The notes under the pieces: generated by a model
What the model was told of the DNA's origin: nothing
What the model saw: only the letters and a program-made list of their open reading frames with translations
Databases searched by the model: none
Translations under genes and position numbers: made by a program
Part shown: positions 1 to 7,952 of the stretch, one piece after another
Position numbering within the stretch: position 1 is the first letter of the stretch
Layout: the number at the start of each line of letters is the position of its first letter
Assembly (NCBI GenBank): GCA_029821635.1
Contig: JALGSW010000026.1
Location: 1-46,157, forward strand
Direction of reading: 5' to 3'
Length of the DNA: 46,157 nucleotides
Source of the DNA: Candidatus Zipacnadia bacterium
GTDB taxonomy: Bacteria; Armatimonadota; Zipacnadia; Zipacnadales; UBA5352

Positions 1-840
1 CAGCACCCCGACACGCAGACGCAGGTCGCCGACCTCCGCCGGAGCGATCCCCGCGAGGTCGCCATCGTCGGGCACGGGCTGCCAGCTCTCCCCGTGGTCG
101 AAGCTGCAGCGCATGACCACGCGGCCACCGTTGAGTTGCACGCCGGTGAGCCGCGCCGCACGCCAGTGCCGCACCGCGGCATAGCGCAGGTAGTCGGTGA
201 ACGCCTCGCCATTCGCCCACTCGACGTGCTCGGCGGGCGGGAGGTCGCGCCAATCCTCGCCCGGCGGCGCGTCCGGATCGTCGCTGAGCACGAAGGCGGC
301 GATCTCCACACCGGGAGTGATGCGGTCGAGCTGCAGCTCGCGGGCTCCCTGGCGGTACTCCCGCGGGTTGCCGCGCACCCAATGCCAGTCGGCGTCCGGC
401 AGTTCGGGCTTGACCCACGAGACCGAGCCGCCCCAGGTGGCGTCCACGCCCTCGAGGATGCTGATCTCACCCTCTGCCGTGCCGCGCCTCATCAGCACCC
501 AGAGGCTGCGCTGGACGGTCGCGGGAGCGTCGAAGAACAGCTCGACTCGGCCCGGGGAACGGATCGCGCCGTCCTCGGCGCCGCCGCCGGGGTGCCATGC
601 CACCGCGGAGGCGTCGGACGCCTCGATCCGGCACGCGCCCTCCGGCGGAATGGCGAAGTGATGGCTGAGCCGGACGAGGCCGTCCTCGCTCCACGTGCGC
701 CAGCCGTTGCTGGCCCGCCACTGCACGGTCTTCGTCTTCGTGACGGCCTCCTGTGCGTATGACGGCGGGCAGGTCGAGGCGAGGCAGAGTGCGAAGATAC
801 ACGCGACGCAGGCGGCCGTGGTCGCTGTCAAGCGATTCAT
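1..840 (-). CDS. Secreted hypothetical protein with carbohydrate-binding-like module (3' end missing)
   Basis: An open frame runs from an ATG at 840 down to base 1 without a stop, giving the first 280 residues; the C-terminus lies outside the window. The start is supported by a typical signal peptide (MNRLTATTAACVACIFALCL, then a small-residue cleavage region ending YAQ) and a GAGAGG stretch about 13 bases upstream. Around residues 100-170 a jelly-roll-like segment ends in RITPGVEIAAFVLSDDP. In secreted proteins of planctomycete-type bacteria this pattern closes CBM6/35-like binding domains. A later segment (FDHGESWQPVP) resembles sialidase-like Asp-box strands. The function is unknown. It is divergent from the lyase gene at 1041, so the 200 bases between them probably hold promoters for both. 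Confidence 0.75.
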   Translation of the reverse strand, partial: MNRLTATTAACVACIFALCLASTCPPSYAQEAVTKTKTVQWRASNGWRTWSEDGLVRLSHHFAIPPEGACRIEASDASAVAWHPGGGAEDGAIRSPGRVELFFDAPATVQRSLWVLMRRGTAEGEISILEGVDATWGGSVSWVKPELPDADWHWVRGNPREYRQGARELQLDRITPGVEIAAFVLSDDPDAPPGEDWRDLPPAEHVEWANGEAFTDYLRYAAVRHWRAARLTGVQLNGGRVVMRCSFDHGESWQPVPDDGDLAGIAPAEVGDLRLRVGVL

Positions 841-1040
841 CCGAGTGACACCCTCTCGGACGGCTGGCGAACGTGAGGACGGCTGGAGCGTCAAGACAAT
901 CAGGCGCCTCCATGTTCGCAGCGAACTGCCCTCGCGCCTCCACCGGGGCGCGCGGAGGACAGGGACGCGACACCGGGAACACTGCACAGACGGGGACGAT
1001 TCTTCCTGCAGATCACACGATCGGGATGGAGTGAGGCGTC
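841..1040. other. Divergent intergenic region
   Basis: These 200 bases separate two divergently transcribed secreted-protein genes and must hold both promoters if each is transcribed separately. No convincing -35/-10 pair, hairpin or repeat was found. The only clear signal is the purine-rich GGAGTGAGG just before the GTG at 1041. Confidence 0.4.
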
Positions 1041-4000
1041 GTGACCGGCCTCAGATTTGGCACATGCCTGCTTGCTGCAACCGCGCTGGCGCTCAGCGCG
1101 CACGCTCAGCTTGGTCCACAGCTTGAAGTCATCGGTGGCATGGACTTCGAGGCGGTCGATGTCGGTGCGCTGCCCGAGGGCTGGAGCGTGGACTTCGGCA
1201 ATGCCGAGGACCTCTCCGTGACCGACGCCGAGGCCTACAAAGGCAAGCGGTCGCTGCACATCGTGGACGCCTCGGACGAGGTGGCCACGGGCCTGCGCAG
1301 CCCGAAGATGCCCGCCGAGCCGGGCGAGGTCTACTACGTGCAGGGCTGGTGGAAGGGCGAGATGGGCAGGAACGCGTCGATCTACATGGAGTTCTGGGAC
1401 GCGGACGGCAAGCGGATCGCCGACCACGTGCACTCGTTTGGCTGCGCGGGCACGGGCCGCTGGTCGCACCGGGTCGCCTCGGCCTTCGCGCCGGAGCAGG
1501 CCGTGGCCGCGACCATCCTGCTCTACTCTTCCTCGACGGTGACCACCGATGGGCACTTCGACGAGATCGAGTTCGGCCGCGGCATCCCGGCGCTGTACGA
1601 CCGCACGCCCCGGCCTCCCACGGAGGTGGATCATCCGGTGGGCCTCTACTCCGACGCAGACATCGATCGCGCGAAGCGCAACATCGAGCAGCATGAGTGG
1701 GCGCAGCGGGAGTTCGACGCAATCAAGAGCCGCTCCGAGTGGTGGATGAACCTTCCCGACGAGGAGATCGCCACGTGGCTCCCCGAGGGCACCCCGTTCC
1801 GCGTCTGCGACTGCCCCAACTGCGGCGCGGCGTGGGGCGTCGGCCCGTGGACCTTCCTGCCGGACGGCCGGAGCAAGTGCAAGCGCTGCGGGACGATCTA
1901 CCCGAACGAGCAGTACCCGGAGACGGGCGTCGAGGAGCACATCAACCCGATCGGTGACAAGGAGCAGATCAGCTCCTACGTGGATGAGAACGGCAAGCGC
2001 TACCGGCTGGAGGGCCTGCGGCGCTACGGGCGCATCGGCAAGCTCGGGGGCCTCGGCTGGCTGGGCCGGGCGTACGCCCTCACCGGCGACGTCGCCTACG
2101 CGGAGAAGATCCGCAAGGTCCTGCTGCGGCTCGCGGAAGTCTACCCGGCGTACATCGCCCATGACTGGACACGCATCTTCCCGGACTACAACAACCTGCA
2201 GTCGGGGAAGCTGTCGGGCTGGAAGCTGCACGACGCCGGCGCGTTCATGGAGCTGTGCCTCGCGTATGACCTGACGGTGGAGAGTGGCGTCTACTCCGAC
2301 GAGGACCGCTCGCTGATCGAGGAGGGCGCGTTCCGCGAGGCGGGCCGTCTGCTCACGACCACCTCCCCGCGCGGCTGCTGCGTCAATGACGGCCCGTTCC
2401 TGATGGGCGCGGGCGGCTACATCGGCAAGCTCCTCGGCGAGCACGACTACGTTGCGTGGGCGATCGAGCCGCCGCACGGCTTCTTCGGCTTCATCGAGGA
2501 GAACTTCTGGCGCGATGGGCACTGGGAGGATGGGTCGCCGTCCTACGAGGCGATGGCGCTGGCGAAGTTCTACGTGCTGCCCGAGATCATGCAGGGCTAC
2601 ACAGACCCGCCGACCTACGACGGCCCCGGGCGCTACGATGACCTGGACATGCTCGCGAACCCGCTGCTGAGCAAGGTACTCATCGCCGGGATGCACGTCA
2701 CTGCCCCGGACGGCTACCAGCCGGCGGTCAACGACTCGACATTCTCCGGGCGCTACGGCACGCGCCACGCCGAGGAGAACTACGTCTGGTTCCCGACCGA
2801 GCGGAATCTCCGGCTGATGGCCCACGCCTACCGCGGTAACGCCGATGAGACCGGCTCGGAGTACTCGCTCTTCCGCCGCGATCCCGACCTGAGCTTCGAG
2901 GACGTGGAGCCGCTCGACCTGTCCGCGGAGAGCGTCGTGCGACCCGGCCTCGGCTGGGCGATCATGCGCGCGGGCGAGGGCGCCGGGCAGGTCATGACGC
3001 TGCTGGACTTCGGTCAGGTGCGCGGACATTCGCACCCCGACAAGCTCAACTTCGCGCTCTGGGCGCACGGGCGGGAGCTTGTGACCGACCTCGGCTACCT
3101 CGGCGCGCGCCATCACTTCCAGCCGTGGCTGCGCGCGACCGCCGCGCACAACGAGCTGCTCATCGACGGCGACGCGCAGAAGAAGGTGCCGGGCGAACTG
3201 CTGAGCTTCGCGCCCGGCGAGTTCGCCCAGAGCATCCGCGCGCAGGCGCCCAACACCTTCGAGCAGGCCGAACGCTACGAGCGGACGCTCACGATGGTCG
3301 CGCCGCCCAGCGGGCCGGCCTACCTCGTGGATGTCTTCGACGTGACCGGCGGGGAGAGCCACCTGATGGCCTTCCACGGTGACGGCGAGAGCTTCGACTC
3401 CGAGCTGTCCTTCGCGGCCGATGACACTCAGTTCATCACGCCGAAGGCAGAGTCGGGCGACTGGATCCGCTCGCAGGAGAAGGCTGCCCCCGCCGGGCCC
3501 TTCACCGCCGACTGGCGCATCGGGCCCGCGAACGAGCTGGGCGTGCGGTTGACGGTGCTCGATGACGCCGACGCGGCGTGGCACATCACCGCGCCCGGCC
3601 TGCGCGACCGCTCGAACACCTGGGGCGACACGACCTTCCACGGGCTGCTGTGGGAGCAGCCGGGGCCGACCTCGCGCTTCGTCTCGGTGATCGAGGCGAT
3701 CGAGGGCGCGCCGCGGCTGCGCGGGATCGCGCGCGTGGCGACCTCCAGCGACACCGCCACCGGCGTGCGCATCGAGCGTGACGGCGCCACCGACTACGTC
3801 TTCGTCAGCGACGATGCCGAGCCGGTCACCGCCGACGAGCCCATCGGGCTGACCTTCGCTGGGCGGCAGGTGGTCGTGAGCATGAGCGACGGGAGGCCCG
3901 TCTTCGCGCGGCTCGTCGAGGGCACAAGCCTCACGCTGGGCGATCTGAACCTGAACTGCGACGGGACAATGCGCGGGGAGATCACTGCCTTCGACGATGA

Positions 4001-5180
4001 CGCCGACACGTTCACGACCGCGGCGGCGCTACCCGAGGGCGAGGCGCTCCGCGGGCAGCAGCTCCTCGTGGCCGGGCGCGTGGATGGCGCGTACGCCATC
4101 GACCGCGTCGAGCGCGCCGCCGCCGGGAGCGTCGTGCACCTCGCCGACGAGCCGATCATGCGCGTGGCGGCGGGCGACACGTTCACCGTGCCGAGCATCG
4201 TGGAAGTCGCGCGCGTCGATGATGGGACGTGGGCCCTGCGCGCCGACTGCGAGGTCGAGACGAACCTGCCGCGGCCGGCGGACTTCCACTCGCGAGTGAT
4301 CCTGCGCGTGGGCGACGGCTGGCAGGAGCTGCCGCACGAGCGCACCGACGGTTCAGTGAGCTTCCGCATCCCCGCCTCGGGCCTCGACGGGCGCCCGGCG
4401 GTCGTGCTGCTGACCAACGACGACGTGGATCTGAGCGACTCTGCGCCGCCCGCCGTTGAGAGCGTGCGGGTCGATGGCGATGTCCATGCGGGCGCCGCCG
4501 AGCTGGACCTCGGCTTCGTGCGCGACCCGCGCGTGATCGCGGTTGAGTTGCGCGATAACGCGAACCCCATCTCTGCCGGCGCACCGATCGTGTCGCTGCG
4601 CGGCCCGGCCGCCCGCTACGATGCGAGCCTGGTGCCCGATCGCGACGATCCGCGGCACGCGCGGGTGCTCGTGCGCCTGCGCGAGGTGCCGGACGGGCAG
4701 TATGAGCTGCGCGTGGGGGTCTTCGACCGCGCGGCGAACGAGGCGCAGGTCACGGTGCGCTTCAACACGCGTGGGTACGTCCTGATGGCGACGAAGCTGC
4801 GCGTCGTCGAGGATTCGGGGAAGGTCAGCAAGCCGCTGGGGGGGCTCGGGACGCAGTTCTACCGAGCCGAGGGCCCCGGGGACTTCGTGGAGTATGAATT
4901 CAGCGTGCCGAAGTTGGAGCGCTACGACCTTACGCTGGTCAGCTCGGGCAACCCGAGCTACGCGACGTATCAGGTGAGCCTCGACGGCCGGCCGCTGGGA
5001 GAGCCGGTGGACGCGTACCTGCCGACGCTGGACGCGACCGGCGTGGTGGCGCCGCTGGGCACGCTCGACCTCAAGGCCGGCACGCACCGGCTGCGGCTGG
5101 AGGTCGTGGGCAGGAACGAGGCCGGGACCGACTGGTTCATCGCCTGGCACAGCCTCGTGTTGCGCCCGAGCGTAGACTGA
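1041..5180 (+). CDS. Secreted heparinase II/III-like polysaccharide lyase with zinc-ribbon insert
   Basis: This 1379-residue protein probably cleaves an acidic polysaccharide by beta-elimination outside the cytoplasm. The GTG start has GGAGTGAGG in front and begins a signal peptide (residues 1-23, ending AHAQ). Residues 30-180 look like a carbohydrate-binding beta sandwich. An alpha/alpha-toroid region covers about 200-620, with a Cys cluster near its start (C256, C258, C261, then C280, C283; CPNCG and CKRCG) that should fold as a zinc ribbon. The heparinase II/III C-terminal beta domain begins near 630 and contains GHSHPDKLNF (662-671) and HNELLIDG (703-710), typical of the family. The remaining 500 residues hold beta-rich modules, the last (about 1280-1375) resembling a CBM6/35 domain. 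The protein is much longer than a minimal lyase. Family is confident; substrate is unknown. It is followed after 17 bases by a second lyase, suggesting co-transcription. Confidence 0.85.
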   Translation: MTGLRFGTCLLAATALALSAHAQLGPQLEVIGGMDFEAVDVGALPEGWSVDFGNAEDLSVTDAEAYKGKRSLHIVDASDEVATGLRSPKMPAEPGEVYYVQGWWKGEMGRNASIYMEFWDADGKRIADHVHSFGCAGTGRWSHRVASAFAPEQAVAATILLYSSSTVTTDGHFDEIEFGRGIPALYDRTPRPPTEVDHPVGLYSDADIDRAKRNIEQHEWAQREFDAIKSRSEWWMNLPDEEIATWLPEGTPFRVCDCPNCGAAWGVGPWTFLPDGRSKCKRCGTIYPNEQYPETGVEEHINPIGDKEQISSYVDENGKRYRLEGLRRYGRIGKLGGLGWLGRAYALTGDVAYAEKIRKVLLRLAEVYPAYIAHDWTRIFPDYNNLQSGKLSGWKLHDAGAFMELCLAYDLTVESGVYSDEDRSLIEEGAFREAGRLLTTTSPRGCCVNDGPFLMGAGGYIGKLLGEHDYVAWAIEPPHGFFGFIEENFWRDGHWEDGSPSYEAMALAKFYVLPEIMQGYTDPPTYDGPGRYDDLDMLANPLLSKVLIAGMHVTAPDGYQPAVNDSTFSGRYGTRHAEENYVWFPTERNLRLMAHAYRGNADETGSEYSLFRRDPDLSFEDVEPLDLSAESVVRPGLGWAIMRAGEGAGQVMTLLDFGQVRGHSHPDKLNFALWAHGRELVTDLGYLGARHHFQPWLRATAAHNELLIDGDAQKKVPGELLSFAPGEFAQSIRAQAPNTFEQAERYERTLTMVAPPSGPAYLVDVFDVTGGESHLMAFHGDGESFDSELSFAADDTQFITPKAESGDWIRSQEKAAPAGPFTADWRIGPANELGVRLTVLDDADAAWHITAPGLRDRSNTWGDTTFHGLLWEQPGPTSRFVSVIEAIEGAPRLRGIARVATSSDTATGVRIERDGATDYVFVSDDAEPVTADEPIGLTFAGRQVVVSMSDGRPVFARLVEGTSLTLGDLNLNCDGTMRGEITAFDDDADTFTTAAALPEGEALRGQQLLVAGRVDGAYAIDRVERAAAGSVVHLADEPIMRVAAGDTFTVPSIVEVARVDDGTWALRADCEVETNLPRPADFHSRVILRVGDGWQELPHERTDGSVSFRIPASGLDGRPAVVLLTNDDVDLSDSAPPAVESVRVDGDVHAGAAELDLGFVRDPRVIAVELRDNANPISAGAPIVSLRGPAARYDASLVPDRDDPRHARVLVRLREVPDGQYELRVGVFDRAANEAQVTVRFNTRGYVLMATKLRVVEDSGKVSKPLGGLGTQFYRAEGPGDFVEYEFSVPKLERYDLTLVSSGNPSYATYQVSLDGRPLGEPVDAYLPTLDATGVVAPLGTLDLKAGTHRLRLEVVGRNEAGTDWFIAWHSLVLRPSVD

Positions 5181-5197
5181 GCATCAGGGAGACGCCG

Positions 5198-7945
5198 ATG
5201 ATTCGCATGATCAACCGAGCCGCACTGATGGCAGGAGTGATCGTGATGGCGGCCGGCATGGCCCTCGCGGCTGAGACGAACATGACCGGGCTCGCGCAGC
5301 ACCCGTGCGTGCTGGTGAACCCGGAGATGGTGCAGGGCCTGCGCGCTCGAGCGGCCGACACCGAGCCCAACCGCTTCGGCTTCTCCGGCGCCGAAGTCTG
5401 GCAGGAGCATCTCGCGCTTGCCGACAAGTTCCTCGCCGCGCCGCCCTTCCACTACCGCGCGAACATGCCGACGGGCGTTGGAACAGAGCCCGTGGTCTGG
5501 GAGTACACTCTCAGTGACGAGGAGCCGACGCGCCATCCGGGGATCAACTACCCGCCCTGGACCGGCATGACGCAGGAGCAGCGCGATGACGCGATCACCG
5601 TGCGGCTCAAGGCGCTCTCCTTCGCCTACCTCATCACCGGTGAGAGCAAGTATGCCGAGCGCGCGAAGCAGATCGCGCTGCACGTCGCGGCGTGGGAGTG
5701 GTGGACCGATCCCGACTACGGCCGCGGCATCGCCTGCCTCGACACGGGGCACATCACCAAGTGTATGGGCATCTTCTACGACTGGTGCTACGACACGCTC
5801 AGCGAAGCCGAGCGCGCGACGATCCGCGAGGCCATCGCGGTCAGGGGCTGCGAAGCCATCATGGCGGGCATTGACGCCTATCCGCCGGAGACGAATGGCT
5901 ACGCGGTGCTGGCGGCCGGGCTCGGCTGCGGCGGCATCGCGATCCGTCCCGAGGACCCGCGCGGCGGAGTCTACCTGCAGCGCGCGATCGACGCCACGAG
6001 CACCTCGCTCGACCTCTCCGGCAGCGACGGCGGGCTCTTCGAGGGGCCCATGTACGGCACCTATCTGCTCGACAGCCTCGCGCACGTGCTCGACGCAGTG
6101 GTCGCCGCGGACGTGGACTGCGGCCTCATGGAGCACCCGTTCCTGCAGACGATGGACGAGTACGTGATCTCACAGATGGCCCCCGACAGCCATGAGATGC
6201 CCTGCTTCGGCGACGGCAGCCCGGGGCGCTTCTACCCCGAGACGATGTCGGTGCTCGCCAACGCCGGCAACACCGCCGCCGCGTGGTATCTGGGGCAGAT
6301 TGGCCAGATTCGGCCGCGCACGATCCACCAGTTCATGCGCTTCGATCCGGAGGCGCTGCATCCCGAGCAGCCGACCTTCGACCCCTCAAGGACGCTGGTG
6401 GACGTCGGCCTCGTCTCGCTCAAGGACGGCTATGCGCCGCACACGCCCTACCTGTGCATGAAGTCCGGGCCGCCGGAGACGCAGGTCGGGCACGCGCACT
6501 TCGACTCGAACGCGATCGTGGTCAACTTCCTCGGTGAGTGGCTGATCGCCGACCGCGGCTACCGGGCGCGCAATAATCCCCCCGCGACGAAGTTCACGCG
6601 GGGCTCGATGGGGCACTCGACGCTGGTGCTGGACATCGACGAGGCCTACCGACAGGACACCACCAACCCATCACCCGGCCACGACCAGGTCTCACGGGCG
6701 GGCGCGCGCATTGAGGAGTTCTTCTCCAGCGAAGTGATCGACTACGTGCGCGGCGAGGCGGCCGCGGCCTACAACTCCGACGATCTGCACGTGCTGGACA
6801 GCTTCGCGCGCCAGATCTTCTACCTGAAGCCTCACTTCTACGTGATCGTGGATGACATCGCGGCGCCCGAGGAGCACGCCTACACCGTGACGCTGCAGGC
6901 GCCCGCGAACGGGATCATCCAGCGCGCCGAGGGCGACGCCGACGCATGGGTGATCTCGGGCCTCACTGCGAAGCTCGACTGCTTCCTCGCCAGCCCGGCG
7001 GGCCTGCTGACTGAGGCGATGACCTACCCGAACGCGGAGTCATACGGCAGCTACCTCGCGGCCACGACGGAGCGCACCGCCAACGCGCGCATCGTCACGC
7101 TCCTGCACCCGGACACGTACGACGAGGGCGGGCTGCTGGCGAATCCGGGCTTCGAGCACGGCATGGTCGGCTGGCGGCCGCGCGCCAACCAGGACCTGCC
7201 CAACCACGTCATCGATGAGGAAGTCGTGCACTCAGGCAGCGCCTCCGGGCGCGTGGATCACTCCGGCTACTACTACTCGGGGCGCATCCAGGTGGAGCCG
7301 GGCGACACGGTCCGCGCCACCGCGTGGCTCAAGACCGAGGGCGTCACGAAGAAGGGCGGCACGCTGCGCATACACTGGTGGGACACCGGGAACGACTGCT
7401 TCGCGACGCAGAGCAGCGCCGAGGCGGCGCCGGAGGACTGGACGAAGCTGGAGGTCGAGGGCGTCGCGCCTGAGGGCACGGTCGGGGCCGACATCGGCCT
7501 CTACTTCAACGATCCGACGGGCGTGGGCTGGTGGGATGACGCGACGCTGGAGGCGGAGATCGACCGCGTGGAGATCGTGCGGGAGCCCGCTAGCGACGTG
7601 ACGCCGCTTGAGGGCGGCGCGCGCGGGATGGCCGCGACGGTCGGGGCGGAACGGCTGGCGGTCGTCACTGCGGGCGGTCCGGTGGACGTCGGCGGCGCTA
7701 CGATCGAGCATGACGGCGCCTTCGCGGCGGTCACTTTCGGCGAGGGCGGCTGGCGGATGCTTTACCTGCAGGGCGGCACGGAACTGAGCATCGACGGGAA
7801 CGTGGTGCTGACGCTGCCCGAACGCGCGACCATCGCCGTCTGGCGCGATGACGCGGGCGAGGTGCACTCGAAGGTGCACACTTCGCTGGCGCCCCACGCG
7901 GAGGCCGTTGAGGCGGACTTCACGCTGCATGACGCGGGGGGCTGA
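5198..7945 (+). CDS. Secreted heparinase II/III-like lyase with C-terminal CBM4/9-like module
   Basis: This 915-residue protein is a second heparinase II/III-family lyase, distinct in sequence from its neighbour. The ATG is preceded by AGGGAG and starts a signal peptide (residues 1-25, ending ALAAE). An alpha-helical toroid region covers about 30-390, with the lyase beta domain from about 400. That domain contains GHAHFDSNA (431-439), equivalent to the GHSHPD motif of the upstream lyase, and MGHSTLVLD (471-479). From residue 644 a module starting LLANPGFEHGMVGWR and ending near 790 has the form of a CBM4/9-like binding domain. There is no zinc-ribbon Cys cluster here, unlike the upstream protein. 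The short gap and same strand suggest that both act on one polysaccharide, either with different linkage preference or in succession; this is inference. The stop lies 7 bases from the end of a convergent gene. Confidence 0.85.
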   Translation: MIRMINRAALMAGVIVMAAGMALAAETNMTGLAQHPCVLVNPEMVQGLRARAADTEPNRFGFSGAEVWQEHLALADKFLAAPPFHYRANMPTGVGTEPVVWEYTLSDEEPTRHPGINYPPWTGMTQEQRDDAITVRLKALSFAYLITGESKYAERAKQIALHVAAWEWWTDPDYGRGIACLDTGHITKCMGIFYDWCYDTLSEAERATIREAIAVRGCEAIMAGIDAYPPETNGYAVLAAGLGCGGIAIRPEDPRGGVYLQRAIDATSTSLDLSGSDGGLFEGPMYGTYLLDSLAHVLDAVVAADVDCGLMEHPFLQTMDEYVISQMAPDSHEMPCFGDGSPGRFYPETMSVLANAGNTAAAWYLGQIGQIRPRTIHQFMRFDPEALHPEQPTFDPSRTLVDVGLVSLKDGYAPHTPYLCMKSGPPETQVGHAHFDSNAIVVNFLGEWLIADRGYRARNNPPATKFTRGSMGHSTLVLDIDEAYRQDTTNPSPGHDQVSRAGARIEEFFSSEVIDYVRGEAAAAYNSDDLHVLDSFARQIFYLKPHFYVIVDDIAAPEEHAYTVTLQAPANGIIQRAEGDADAWVISGLTAKLDCFLASPAGLLTEAMTYPNAESYGSYLAATTERTANARIVTLLHPDTYDEGGLLANPGFEHGMVGWRPRANQDLPNHVIDEEVVHSGSASGRVDHSGYYYSGRIQVEPGDTVRATAWLKTEGVTKKGGTLRIHWWDTGNDCFATQSSAEAAPEDWTKLEVEGVAPEGTVGADIGLYFNDPTGVGWWDDATLEAEIDRVEIVREPASDVTPLEGGARGMAATVGAERLAVVTAGGPVDVGGATIEHDGAFAAVTFGEGGWRMLYLQGGTELSIDGNVVLTLPERATIAVWRDDAGEVHSKVHTSLAPHAEAVEADFTLHDAGG

Positions 7946-7952
7946 TCGCGCG

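Noticed and set aside
900-3641. A 913-codon open frame on the minus strand opposite the first lyase
   Set aside because: It is antisense to a gene with clear family motifs, has Arg/Ala/Val-rich composition typical of a GC-rich shadow frame, and lacks signal peptide or ribosome site.
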